Origin: Panulirus ornatus
Lineage: Eukaryota > Arthropoda > Malacostraca > Decapoda > Palinuridae
NCBI RefSeq assembly: GCF_036320965.1
Contig: NC_092225.1
Coordinates: 8,685,002-8,749,001 of the forward strand
Direction of reading: 5' to 3'
DNA: 64,000 nt
Numbering within the stretch: position 1 is the stretch's first letter; every line of letters begins with the position of its first letter. Positions 1 to 11,909 of the stretch are shown one piece after another. The translations under genes were made by a program, and so were the position numbers. A model generated the notes under the pieces. That model did no database searches. It saw only the letters and a list, made by a program, of their open reading frames with translations, and was not told the origin of the DNA.

Positions 1-423
1 AAAAGAAGGGCATAAGGAACATGGGAGAAAAGAAGACAAAGTGAGTATGATAGGAAAGAATCACATCAAAGCTTAGCTCCATTTTATGAAAACTGAAGTA
101 AAATAAAAAGCTATACACTTAGATATTGACCAAATGGAAGGCTAGCGACGACACGACCGACCCCAGGGGCAAGGACCCTGCTCTCCATGTTCTTCCAACA
201 GCTGGAACGTGACACTTGATGCAGCAGGGAAACAGGATGTGGCAGTGGGTACAGCAGGCAACAGCTGGGACGGGACAGCACATGCAGCAGGCGCGTGGGA
301 AAGGGAAGTACAGTTAGTATGGGAAGGCGTGGAGCGAGTGAGACAACATAAAAACAGCCAGCCTTTAGCAACTGTAACAGGATTCTGTTAAGGTTTTGAA
401 GGTGGTACATACTACTCAGGTTC
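1..423. other. Unassigned sequence
   Basis: No gene or repeat family is recognised. Open frames of 60 to 99 codons occur on both strands (209-391 plus, 111-410 minus) but overlap each other, lack any familiar motif and look like chance frames. Confidence 0.4.
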
Positions 424-660
424 TTGTGTGCCCCTCTCCCTATAGCTGGGTGACCCCGAGGTACTACAGCTTGTGTGACCCTTCCTTACATATGGAGGGT
501 TGGAGATGACTCCGAGCTACTACAGCTTGTATGACCCCTTCCTGCAGCTGGAGGGTTACTTATGACCCGATCTACTACAGCTAGAGGGTTGGAGCTGACG
601 CTGATCTGCTACAGCTTGTGTGATCTCTTTCTACAGCCGGAAGGTTGGGGCTGACCCCTC
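424..660. repeat. Degenerate ~56-bp tandem repeat
   Basis: Four diverged copies can be followed by the shared core CTACAGCTTGTGTGACC, with cores at about 464, 520, 575 and 609, so spacing is 56, 55 and then a shortened 34. Each copy also carries a GGAGGGTTGG block. It is an old minisatellite with no coding signal. Confidence 0.7.
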
Positions 661-821
661 AGAGTCATATTAATCTCTACATATGGCCGACATTAATATC
701 AATAGGGGTTCTCTCTTGTCCCAACTTCCTGTGTGAAATTTGGTTAGGAAAGGCAATTCAGAACTCAACCCAAGATACAGTAATTCTCTCTTCCAGTCTT
801 TTCACCAGATTCATTTGAATT
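661..821. other. Unassigned sequence before the (CTT)n tract
   Basis: AT-rich unique sequence with no feature seen. Confidence 0.35.
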
Positions 822-870
822 CTCTTCTTCTTCTTCTTCTTCTTCTTCTTCTTCTTCTTCTTCTTCTTCT
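822..870. repeat. (CTT)n microsatellite
   Basis: About 16 uninterrupted CTT triplets, a pyrimidine tract on the plus strand that could form triplex DNA. Confidence 0.97.
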
Positions 871-1365
871 ACTTGCTACACAAGAAAACTATAAGTGATG
901 TGTTATCAAAATAAGGAATGTAAGAGAATCATTTTCTAGTTTATTGTAACGATTTCATTCTTTATGTAACGCACTTTAGATCCTTAAGATCAGTTAAGTT
1001 GAGCTTTAAACTTCGTGGGGAAATAATGTTATCTAGACACAGACGAAGAGACAGACACAAAAATTACGGGCTGTTCTCTCTCCGCGAGCATCTGGACCAG
1101 ACGATAATAAGAAATAAATCATTAGGGGAAGGAGAGAGGATACAAGACAACCCATAACTACCAGGAGCTTGTGGTTCTCCTGCGGCACGAACTCCCCTGT
1201 ACAGAGAAGTGAACCCTCTACTTCTAGTATGTTGATTTAGTAGTGTGTGGTAACTGGCGAGATTTATGATGGTCGTTGAGGAATCCAATTTTTATGTAAG
1301 AATCATTAATCTACTTAACACGTGTCTGTCTTTGTGTGATTTACGTTTATGTATGTATTTATGTA
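871..1365. other. Unassigned sequence
   Basis: No gene or repeat recognised. A 74-codon open frame on the minus strand (1064-1288) has no motif. Confidence 0.35.
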
Positions 1366-1441
1366 CCACTATTACTACTAATACTACCATTACTACTACT
1401 ACTACTACTAATACTATTACAACTACTACTACTAATAATAA
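1366..1441. repeat. (ACT)n-like imperfect microsatellite
   Basis: Interrupted ACT/AAT triplets running into AATAATAATA. The open frames over it (Thr-rich on plus, Val/Leu-rich on minus) are translations of the repeat and not evidence of a gene. Confidence 0.9.
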
Positions 1442-1444
1442 TAA

Positions 1445-2769
1445 CCATCGGTTTATTTGATAACTGAAGCCATGTGAAAACAACTAACAGGTAAAGGTAC
1501 TATAAAATGGGCTGCCGAATACACACAATATTCTCAAAACAAAAGTGAAGGTTGATGAATAAGGGTGTCCTCCTAGCGGTCAGTACAAGCTCGTATGGGT
1601 TCGATGCAGTTATGACGCATAACTGCAACTCGGGGACGAGGAATTCCAGGTGGGAAGATATGACAGTGGTGATAATGGCGCAGTAGTCGGAGAGCTGTTA
1701 AAAACACTATCATCAATGAAAGAATCGTCGAGAAATTTCCATCGAGCACGTGTGTTCATCAGGGAATCATCAGAGAGGACAAGGAAACACTAGGATCCTG
1801 TTTTGGAGAGACCACATTTGAGACGCTGGAACCTGGAGATGGCCCTTGAGAGCGCATAGTCCAGCGGCGTTCAGAGTCGAAGACTACATAATCCACGGAA
1901 CGACACTTCTCCGCAACCCAAGGCTGAAGTCGATGGCTTTGTCGATCGTAATGAGACTGACCAGGCTGAAACACCTCGTGTAGACAACGAGGGTAAAAAC
2001 CGCGATGGTCTTGCGTTTCTCCAGCGAAGAAAAGTAACAATGTAATCGTTATTGGAAAACGGTCTTCGTATACCACCTTGCTAAATGTGTGTGACGCTTG
2101 AGATTTTGTGTTGACAAAACTTTCACAAAGTTGGCTGGGGATCGAGAAAGATAGAAATGAGTTGGACTCACTGGGAGAAGACTGTGGACTTGTTGAGATC
2201 GACACTGGCAAGCCATACGAAGTCTTCCCGGCTGCTGGGGAGAAACACTCATGATAGAACAAGGGTTTCTATTGTTCAGGGAAGAATTTCATGTAGACTT
2301 CTATTGTTACTTCAGTGGGTGTTGTGCGGTGCTTTACTTTGCGGCTGTGTAACCATCTGGCAGCTTCAGTTTCTTGCTTTGAGTCTTGGGGAAACAGAGG
2401 CTGGGCCTTAGGTGTCAAGGTGAGAGAGTCTCTGGCAGGTAGTGGCAAGGTAATGTGCGTGAGTTACCGAGGCAGGAATTAGGAACAAACGAACACATCT
2501 ACTCTCTAAGCCGCCATGTATAATGTACCATAACCAGAGCTTACCATCCACAACCAGGCCCCCTAGACACTTCACGGCTTACCTTGACTGCTTCGTATGC
2601 CTTGGCAGAGCATTCTGAGAGCGCTTAACCCATTCCCATATACACTACGACACTTCTCGTTCATTCTGTTCGAAGCATGACTCACGCCCTCCCGAATGTT
2701 CAATCCCTGATATCACAAAGCCTCCTCCGCCTCGAAAGGACCCAGTTGTTCGCTACTGTTTGAATTCCT
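1445..2769. other. Unassigned sequence with one long open frame
   Basis: The longest open stretch is 167 codons on the minus strand (1759-2262). I find no known domain, codon pattern or repeat in it, and frames on the other strand overlap it. A segment at about 1,570-1,690 weakly resembles 3,060-3,160 through a shared GGGGACGAG core followed by CAGGTGG. Otherwise nothing is recognised. Confidence 0.35.
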
Positions 2770-2842
2770 TTGTGATAATAGTAATGATGATAATAATAAT
2801 AGTAATAATAATAACGATAATAATAATAATGATAATAGTAAC

Positions 2843-2883
<41 letters not shown>

Positions 2884-2912
2884 TAATAATAATGATAATA
2901 ATGATAACAGCA
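2770..2912. repeat. (AAT)n imperfect microsatellite
   Basis: About 140 bp of AAT triplets with regular GAT interruptions. The Tyr-rich and Leu-rich minus-strand frames are artefacts of the repeat. Confidence 0.95.
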
Positions 2913-2949
2913 ATCAAATAGAAATAATCGTTCAGTGAACAAATTACAA

Positions 2950-3606
2950 CCCAAGGTTAGAAATATACAACTGAATTACTATTATAAAAAATATGTAACA
3001 GTGATAGCAAAGTGGATATGAACAAAATCTACTATTTACTGAATGTGTTCAGAAGGCTGAGATAGGGTTGTTCTTGTAGCGGTTGTGGTGCCGAAGTGCA
3101 GCTTGGGGACGAGATATCTCAGGTGGCAGGAGGTAACGGAGTTGGGGATGGTGCATTAGCTTCTACCCGAACTGTCGGAGTAGGTCCAGGTGATGGTTGT
3201 AGAGAGTCGGGCGTGCCAGTAGGAGGAGTGGGGCGGCTCTTGATACCTCATGTAAGAGGAACCGTCGATGATCTTTCAGAAACTCTAATAGCAGTCCTGG
3301 TTGTAGATAAGGAAGAAAACCAGGCGAGAAAGGTACTGATGAGTCTGTGGAGAGTGAAAAGTGTGCACATATCTTTTGAGCTTAGACACTGGAAGTCCAG
3401 GTATCTTCAGTCGATGAAGGATTTGTATAGAAGATACCTGGAAGATAGAGATAGAGATAGCCGCTTCTTCCAACTTGGTTTATTGTCTAAAGTGACATCG
3501 AGAAGGTTAGTGGACTGAACACCTTGTAGGGGACTGGCATATACAGAAACAAGAGGTCAGTATATGATTAGACGTAAGGTTAACGTGCATGACGTGGGTC
3601 AGTATG
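2950..3606. other. Unassigned sequence with a 140-codon open frame
   Basis: A plus-strand open frame covers 3096-3518. Its first half is Gly/Val-rich and its second half charged, with no domain I know. The neighbouring Gly/Pro repeat at 3,607 suggests this is decayed minisatellite flank rather than a gene. Confidence 0.35.
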
Positions 3607-3790
3607 GCTGATGGTAATGTGGCTAGCAGTGGTCCAGATGATAGCTTAGGCACTGGTCCAGGTAACTTGGTTAGCTGTGGTCCAGGTAACGTGATTAGTA
3701 GCGGTCCGGGTGATGTGGTTTGCTGTGGTCCAGGTAACGTGGTTGGCGATATTCCAGGTATAGTAGTTGGCGGTGGCCCAGTCTTGGAGG
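3607..3790 (+). repeat. 24- to 27-bp Gly-Pro minisatellite
   Basis: Repeated cores of GGTCCAGGTAACGTGGTTAG, with variants, occur about seven times. The unit length is usually a multiple of three, so a 71-codon frame (3589-3804) reads as a repeated Gly-Pro-Gly-Asn-Val peptide. It starts and ends with the repeat, so coding is doubtful. Confidence 0.75.
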
Positions 3791-3799
3791 TTATTGCTG

Positions 3800-4069
3800 T
3801 ATGAGTATTAATCTGGAATAAGACGTAATCTGGAAGGCTGTTCTCATCGCTGATGCTACCACTGGCCTGTGTAAATCATAACACAAAATTTTCATGGAAT
3901 AGACTGGGGTCGGGGTGATTGTAATGGGTATTATCGAGACTGTGGACCTACCAACTTCCGTAATTGAACTTATGGTCCTCCAAGTATTAGGAAACTTAGA
4001 TTTCTTTGGGGGGAAAATTGGCATTCTAACTCTTGGCTTCTAAGATGAAGAGCTTCCCTTACTCTCTCT
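3800..4069. other. Unassigned sequence
   Basis: No feature recognised. It borders the decayed reverse transcriptase on its 3' side. Confidence 0.35.
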
Positions 4070-4731
4070 TCAGATCACTCTTCCAGTAAAATGTTTCCTA
4101 ATCCATCTCTCCACTTCTCCAGTCATACTAGCCATCTTTCTTACGTCTACCAATACCAAAGATACGGTTACCATTTCAAATAGCTCTGCTAAATCCAAAC
4201 TGATGCAAACCACCCATCCCTTTCTTGTCTGCAATGCTCTCGTGACTTTCATACAAATGTGTGTAATAAAGGAACATAGTCTTCCATTCTTAAATCGAAA
4301 CTGCCCATCATTCAAACATGTTGTGTAATCGTGATGTACTGATATACCTGCACGAACAACTTTCCCAGCATCATAAATACTGCGGTACCTACTGACATCG
4401 GTCTATAGACCAGGAGATCATCTCCATCTCTTCTCTTGTATACTGGAACAATATCTGCGTATTTCCAATCCTCGAAACTACTCCCACTGGGATCGATTCT
4501 TTCAATATAACCTTTTAAAGGCTCAGTAAAGTACGTCTCACACTCCCTCCAGTACTCACGGGCATATTTCTTCAGCTCCTGGAGGTTTTTTTTAGTCTCG
4601 TCCAGTTCTTTTAACAGTCGAACAATACCCAGTTCTTTTAAATATCTAACAATACCCAGTTCTTTTAACAGTCTAACAATATCCAGTTCTTTTAACAGTC
4701 TAACAATATCCAGTTCTTTTAAGTCTAACAA
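4070..4731 (-). pseudogene. Decayed non-LTR reverse transcriptase, CR1/Jockey-like
   Basis: Two consecutive minus-strand open pieces read like the fingers and palm start of a non-LTR reverse transcriptase. The upstream piece (4312-4731) has EDWKYADIVPVYKRRDGDD followed by YRPMSVGTAV, matching the usual W-x2-A-x-I-x-PVYK...YRPISLTS pattern. The downstream piece (4070-4315) has QFRFKNGRLC, like the QxGFRxGRSC block, then WVVCISLDLAELFE where active elements have a YLDLxKAFD block. The catalytic Asp position survives but the neighbouring residues are altered. The catalytic FADD block, the endonuclease and the 3' end are missing. The start of the upstream open piece is fused to a 27-bp minisatellite and is not element sequence. 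Clade assignment within CR1/Jockey-type elements is uncertain. Confidence 0.75.
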
Positions 4732-4930
4732 TGTCTAGTTCTATTGAAAAATTAACAATGTCGAGTTCTTTTAACAGTCTAACAATATCCAGTTCTTTTA
4801 ACAGTCTAACAATATCCAGTTCTTTTAACAGTCTAACAATATCCAGTTCTTTTAAGTCTAACAATGTCTAGTTCTATTGAAAAAATAACAATATCCAGTT
4901 CTTTTAACAGTCAAACAATATCTAGTTCCC
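4598..4930. repeat. 27-bp minisatellite, about 12-13 units
   Basis: Units share CCAGTTCTTTTAACAGTC and follow at about 27 bp. A variant with AGTTCTATTGAAAA appears twice, 131 bp apart, so there is a higher-order period of about five units. On the minus strand each unit reads as a nine-residue Leu-Lys-Glu-Leu-type peptide fused in frame to the decayed reverse transcriptase at 4312-4731. Confidence 0.9.
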
Positions 4931-5161
4931 TACAAATGTTATAATATCCTCATCAACATTATCACTTCTATCCACCTTTCTGCATATTCCTCCAGTAGGT
5001 CTGTGTCCTCATCCGTAAACGCTGACATCTTTGTCATTCATTATTTCACGTAATTCTTCCCCTGTCCTTAGAATTTCCCTGTCATCATCGTCATCAGCAA
5101 GGATTACCAATACCTGTTTTCAAAATTCATCTTTTACCATGTAATGATGAAGCTTACGTGT

Positions 5162-5163
<2 letters not shown>
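4931..5163. other. Unassigned sequence
   Basis: Nothing recognised between the minisatellite and the dinucleotide tracts. Confidence 0.35.
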
Positions 5164-5223
<60 letters not shown>

Positions 5224-5259
5224 TTGTGTACACACACAGACACACAGACACAGACACAG

Positions 5260-5317
<58 letters not shown>

Positions 5318-5326
5318 ACAGACACA

Positions 5327-5365
<39 letters not shown>

Positions 5366-5400
5366 ACAGACACATGCACACAGACACAGACACACACACA

Positions 5401-5456
<56 letters not shown>

Positions 5457-5478
5457 CACACACACACACAGACACACA

Positions 5479-5521
<43 letters not shown>
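5164..5521. repeat. (GT)n then (CA)n compound microsatellite
   Basis: A (GT)n tract (5164-5217) is followed after about ten bases by an imperfect (CA)n tract of nearly 300 bp with CAGA interruptions. Because GT and CA are complementary, the two halves form a long inverted repeat as well as Z-DNA-prone sequence. The Cys/Val and His/Thr frames across it are repeat translations. Confidence 0.97.
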
Positions 5522-5523
<2 letters not shown>

Positions 5524-5653
5524 CACTGTGAGCCATGTGCCCGTTTACTAACCGGTCCCATGGGAAGGGTGAAGAGCTGAGATGGGTGTAGGCTCAATCG
5601 GGCCCCTGTTGACTGTCTGTGACGCTGCTCTCTACACACGTGTAATATTATCT

Positions 5654-5698
5654 TAATTGTAATTGTTATTATTATCGTTATCACTATTATTATTATTA

Positions 5699-5735
<37 letters not shown>

Positions 5736-5796
5736 CATTATTGTTGTTGGTGTTGTTATTATTATCATTATTGTTATTTTATTATTATTATCACTA
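5654..5796. repeat. (ATT)n imperfect microsatellite
   Basis: ATT triplets with ATC and GTT interruptions. The Ile-rich minus-strand frame is a repeat artefact. Confidence 0.95.
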
Positions 5797-6589
5797 CTAT
5801 AGTCACTGATTATAATTATAACTTCTATAACAAAATCTTCACTAAATTAACAACATCCCAAGGCCGAAACGTTACAAGGAAAACACACAATATAAACAAC
5901 TGTAGGGCCACACAAAAGGGTGAGGGAGGGGGAAGAGAGGGGGGAAGGGAGGGGCGAGTTAAAAAAGACACTTTTTACCCAGATCACGAGATGACCGTCT
6001 ACTGATGACTGATGATTCACACAATGGTTGGGACGCAGTGACGAGATGTGCAACAAATTCTTCCCAAATTTTCGCGTGTAGTTTAGGTCATGGCTGGAGA
6101 GAGACGGTGAGGTTAAGCATGATGAATGTCTCTTAATATATAGTATAGTATGGATATAAGATGATCTTGCATGGTTATCTTTGCATCTTTCTAGTAACCA
6201 CTGTTTTGTGCTAAATGAGGAGAGTTGGGAAAGAATAACAAAATGTAGACACTCGAGTTCTGGCTCTCGGAGTCCAGGTATTTTGGGTCTACAAGGGATG
6301 TAGAGACATTAACCAGAGGATCTGATGATGCTGACGTGTTCCTCCCAGCTCAGGTTGATCGTTCAGTGTGACGCGAGGGGCTGGGTGGACTACACAACTG
6401 AGGGAGGACTGGGACAGTTGTTGAGGGTGGGGCTGAGATGGAAGGGTGGGGCTGATTTACATGACTGTGGTCTTAGGCTTGTTGATAGTGACGTTGCTGG
6501 CGATGGTCCAGCTCTGGAGGCTGTTAACGGTGTTCTAGAGGGAGATGTAGACGGAGGAGATGCTGTCGATGCTGACGCCCAAAGCACAG
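5797..6589. other. Unassigned sequence
   Basis: No gene recognised. A G-rich plus strand (6,390-6,560) gives overlapping open frames on both strands. It vaguely resembles the stretch at 3,390-3,800 (for example TGGCGATGGTCCAG against TGGCGGTGGCCCAG), which hints at an old duplicated segment. Confidence 0.35.

Positions 6590-6647
<58 letters not shown>
6590..6647. repeat. (TG)n microsatellite
   Basis: About 29 uninterrupted TG units. Confidence 0.98.
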
Positions 6648-7384
6648 CTACGGGGAGTGTTGCAATCGTGGAACTCCTGCTCCTAACCTCTCTTTGACAC
6701 CATACAAAATATTGAAAAAATATTTCTTATTTTTTTTCTGACCCTCCTCTTGTTTTATGTCTTCTTGTGTCAATATTGACCCACCATGTAAAATCTATAT
6801 ACAGACGGCGAAGTTATATAACCATGCCAAACGTTTTCTTTTCTTCCGACAAGGGCAGGTCTATAGGTACCATCAATTTACTGTACCTCAATTTCCTTCG
6901 CTCAGGCACAGTGTTTGTTACCTGTACTCGGACCTTCCCCAGCAAATGTACAGGATGTATAAGAATACATCTAATACGACAGCGTTGTAGGCCAATGTGA
7001 AAATGATCTGACATACTTTCACATGAAGCACAGTGTAAAGTAGAAGATCATTAGGAAATGATGTATGAAATATGGTGAACCAAGGTGTAATACAGTATAA
7101 TGTTATAATACACTAAAGCACATTATAACTAACATATGGGTACACTGCATATTATAATGTGCCGTACAGTATAACAGAGCACAGTGGTGTAACATAGCAT
7201 GGCAGGGAGGCGTCTGTGACTCAGATGGGATAGAGTGTCGCTTACATCCCCGGAAGTGTGTACACACATGTCATCATAACGGAGTGTCACAACCTCTTCC
7301 ACAATGCCACAGATTCCGACCACGTCCTCACACTTCAAATTGGCGCCTTCCTTTCTTTAACCCCTTAAACACGACGATATGACC
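6648..7384. other. Unassigned sequence with degenerate ATAATAC-type repeats
   Basis: Between about 7,020 and 7,200 the sequence is a loose succession of TATAAT, ACAGTATAAC and CACAGTG words, like the TAACAC-type degenerate repeats near 13-14 kb and 16 kb. No gene seen. Confidence 0.4.
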
Positions 7385-7515
7385 ATTAAGATGGTCTGAC
7401 CTTTGACCTAATCCCGTAAGGGCCACAACCATCGGGCAAGATAGCCTGACCTTTGACCTAATCCCGTAAGGGTCATGATCATCGGGCAAGATGGCCTGAC
7501 CTTTGATCTGACCCA
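7385..7515. repeat. 50-bp tandem repeat carrying TGACCTTTGACCT
   Basis: Three units with starts 50 bp apart (TGACCTTTGA cores at 7397, 7447 and 7497). The first two contain a perfect TGACCTTTGACCT, which is a direct repeat of the nuclear-receptor half-site AGGTCA with 1-bp spacing on the other strand. The third has TTTGATCTGACC. It is preceded by CTTAAACACGACGATATGACC, related to the ACGACCCTTGA repeat family elsewhere in the window. Confidence 0.85.
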
Positions 7516-8632
<1,117 letters not shown>

Positions 8633-9023
8633 CATTGCTTGCCTCGCGGATCTTGAATATCCCAACTTTAAAGCAATCTGGGAATCAAAATGTCTTGAAA
8701 TGGCTTTGAAAATATCTTAACCCTCCATAACTTTGCCACGTTTCGTGCATTTTCCAGCTAATTCGTCCTTCTCTTCGATTACACTTGACCTCCTGCCGCA
8801 AAGCACTGTTTTCTTCACGTCTACATATACACTGGAATCCTTTATGCTGGTGACTTCATGAGTGTTAAAGCTTTTCCTTAGTATGATCCCAGTGGAATCA
8901 AGACCCCTTTCTTCTTCCCTTCTTAACCATCTGGTGTAAATAATATTTCACACGCCTCAAGTTCCTGGCCGTCATGACCACTTCTCTAGTATACTTGACA
9001 CCCAATTTTTTTCTTCTTTTGCC
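8633..9023. other. Unassigned sequence
   Basis: Pyrimidine-rich on the plus strand, with no gene or repeat recognised. Confidence 0.35.
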
Positions 9024-9087
9024 TTGAGCGTCCTACGACCACACTTTAATCTGCTTTGAGCGTCCTACGACCACACTTTAATCTCTG
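9024..9087. repeat. 32-bp tandem duplication
   Basis: GAGCGTCCTACGACCACACT recurs at a distance of exactly 32 bp (9028 and 9060 region), two nearly identical copies. Confidence 0.9.
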
Positions 9088-9337
9088 TTCCTTCCATTCG
9101 CTCTGGACTATCCATTATCCCCCACCCCTACGAAACACCGGCATATCTACAGAACTCATCGATCATCCTGGCACGGTCGTCATGATAACTTCCCTGGAGA
9201 TTTAAATCCTGGTTGCGACAGTTAGGTACACAGTCAATCTAGCTATTCATCCTCTTCCATGGGTGGGTCAGTAAATTGGATACCTAACACAGGATAGCAT
9301 ATTGGGCTTTTCTATTCTTCACATAAGACTAAGGCAT
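9088..9337. other. Unassigned sequence
   Basis: Nothing recognised up to the tetranucleotide tract. Confidence 0.35.
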
Positions 9338-9366
9338 CTCTGTCTGTCTGTCTGCCTGTCTGTCTG

Positions 9367-9416
<50 letters not shown>
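9338..9416. repeat. (CTGT)n then (CT)n compound microsatellite
   Basis: About nine CTGT/CTGC units (9338-9374) followed by about twenty CT units (9377-9416). A run of about 13 C follows at 9531-9543. Confidence 0.96.
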
Positions 9417-9418
<2 letters not shown>

Positions 9419-9807
9419 GATCTGGATACTACTGAGGCAAGCCGCCCTCCTGATCTATATCCTGCTAAGTCTATATCCTGATCTATGCTTGACTGAAGAG
9501 CCTTCCTCAGCTGTCGTGTGTTCTTGGTCACCCCCCCCCCCCCAAGTCACCAAGATTGTCCTCATTAGCACTAAAACACATCCAACCGATATGTGACCGC
9601 CATGTTATATTCATGAACACATTACCTTGACCTTAAACCTCCTTCAAATGTAAATTCCTATTTCTCCTACACCCACACATTTGGCCTCTCCTGGCTTTCT
9701 TGGGCGTCTCACAGGTGGCTGGCTGGCTGCCTGCCTGCCACTGGTGCTCAGGAACTCACATGAAATGATTGTTATTGTGAGAAGTCCCTGTCGAGTATCT
9801 ATAGCGT
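9417..9807. other. Unassigned sequence
   Basis: Contains the C13 run (9531-9543) and a short GGCTGGCTGCCTGCC stretch at about 9,717. Otherwise nothing recognised. Confidence 0.4.
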
Positions 9808-10390
9808 TGGCCCTGGGATACTTGCTAGACCCATAGTGCTGGCCCTAGGATACTTGCTAGACCCATAGCGTTCGCCCTGGGATACTTGCTAGACCCATGG
9901 TGCTGGCCCTGGGATACTTGCTAGACCCATGGTGCTGGCCCTGGGATACTTGCTAGACCCATGGTGCTGGCCCTGGGATACTTTCTAGACCCATAGTGCT
10001 GGCCCTGGGATACTTGCTAGACCCATGGTGCTGGCCCTGGGATACTTGCTAGACCCATGGTGCTGGCCCTGGGATACTTGCTAGGCCCATGGTACTTCGC
10101 CCACGTGCTGGTAGTGCGACTACTTTCTTTGCCCATAGTGCTGGCTCTGGGATACGAGCTAGACCCATGGTGATGGATCTGGGATACTCTCTTGGCCCAT
10201 GATGCTTGCTGTGGAACACTTGCTGGACTCTTGGTGTTGGCCCTGGGATACTTGCCTCGCCCTCAGTGCTGGAACTTGCTTGGCCCATAGTGCTTGCCCT
10301 GGGATACTCGAACCAAGGTGCCGGTCATGGGATAATTGACCTATGGTGATGGCCCCGGAATACTTGACCCATGATACTCGGATCTCACGT
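9808..10390. repeat. 32-bp minisatellite
   Basis: Units share GGCCCTGGGATACTTGCTAG followed by ACCCATRGTGCT. Spacing is exactly 32 bp between 9817, 9849 and 9881, and remains regular to about 10,090. From there to 10,390 the units decay but CCCATGGTG and GGGATACT words persist. About nine good units plus about eight degenerate ones. Confidence 0.93.
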
Positions 10391-10602
10391 GACCCATACT
10401 GATGGCGTCATGGGTCTATGACGAACAGAGGAGGCATCAACGGTATTTATCTGGTGATCTGTAATTAACATGAAGCGTATCATGAAGCACTGTAATGCAC
10501 AGGGTAACTACAGCCGCGCTACGTGTACGATGGACAAAAGTCCTACAGAGAAGCACTTGGATAAAAGCTTTAAGTAGTTGTCATCATCAGTACTTATCAT
10601 TA
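10391..10602. other. Unassigned sequence
   Basis: Nothing recognised. Confidence 0.3.
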
Positions 10603-10696
10603 ATGGTAATAATAATAATAATAATAATAATGATAATAATAATAATAATAATAATGATAATAATGATAATAATAACAATAATGATAATAATAAAAT

Positions 10697-10746
<50 letters not shown>

Positions 10747-10769
10747 TGATAAGGATAATAATAATAATG

Positions 10770-10818
<49 letters not shown>

Positions 10819-10834
10819 TAATAATGATAATCTA
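10603..10834. repeat. (AAT)n imperfect microsatellite
   Basis: About 230 bp of AAT units with GAT and AAC interruptions and a short central break (TAAAATT). All reading frames over it are homopolymeric peptides and not genes. Confidence 0.97.
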
Positions 10835-11909
10835 CATTTTCCCTTAAGCCCTGAAAATTGTGTGAGGAGAGGGGAAGGCCTGCCACAGCATACCATACAG
10901 CGGCCAGATTGTCTGAAGTTCAGCTCGTGTCAGTCATGCTCAATCGTCCTCTAGGAATAAGTGACTTATGTTGAGTCTCGGATGAGAAGAAACAGAGATA
11001 TTAAGAAAGCCAAACTGTAACACAACGGCGTTTGGGCAAAGAGAACAGACGAACTGGCACACAAACTCACATGGACTTGCTCAGTAATCGAACAAAGGCC
11101 AGAAATACGTACAGATGGCCAGACCAGAAGACACAGATGCTAACAGACTGACAGCTACAAAGAAAAGGATAAATAGAAGGACAAAGGGCAGGGACCGATG
11201 CTAATAAGGTGGCAAATAAACACAATACAACACAAAGTAACACAATAGAGCTCACAGCAACAGTATAAAACATACAGTCTACACTAAAACAATGGCTCAT
11301 TATGTACTATAGTGTAACCCAGTATACAACACTATGTTAATCTAACACACTAATACAATGTAACAAGGTTTTCCACTTGGCCTCATGCTTAATATATACT
11401 TATTTCAACAGAAACTGGTCGACACAGATACAATTTATCATTACCTTTAAAACGACTTTTCCAGTGGGCTCAAGATGAACATAACACCTACACCAGCACT
11501 TCATCGGCAAGAACAACACAAGAGAACGAAGCATGGCACAACACATGATAAAATCTTGACAGAATACAACATGGGGATACCATCATATATACAACTGGGT
11601 GCGAAAAACTGTGCACTAATTGGCAAGCAGAACTATTTGTACCTTCTGGATTATAACTTTCTGCCAGCTTTCAAGGTACCTTTTCGCCAGGGTTTCAATA
11701 CCCAACAGCTTCCACACTTTTTTTTTTCTAACTCGGTCTCAGCTCTATGCGGCTCTGAGAGGGGTCGGAGCAACTTCACAATACCTCAGGACAACAGCTT
11801 GTACCAGCAGACCAGCCAATCATTGCACTTCGTTCAAGGTCTGGCTACAGATTCCTACATTAATGGTTATATCATCAAAAGTGGCTCACGTGAAACAGTC
11901 AACAGCTTT
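10835..11909. other. Unassigned sequence with a 157-codon open frame
   Basis: An open frame on plus (11475-11948) shows no known domain. The opposite strand, continuing from the relic at 11910-12200, gives a stretch with several stops and a Lys/Trp-rich segment. The relic may extend here, but I cannot align it. TAACAC-like words occur at 11,230-11,370. Confidence 0.35.

Noticed and set aside
1759..2262. 167-codon minus-strand gene
   Set aside because: No domain, no codon bias I can judge, no splice or promoter context, and conflicting frames on the other strand.
5120..5580. Overlapping Cys/Val and Thr/His open frames of 120-140 codons
   Set aside because: Translations of (GT)n and (CA)n. 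The same holds for the Tyr/Ile frames over (AT)n and the Ile/Asn/Leu frames over (AAT)n.
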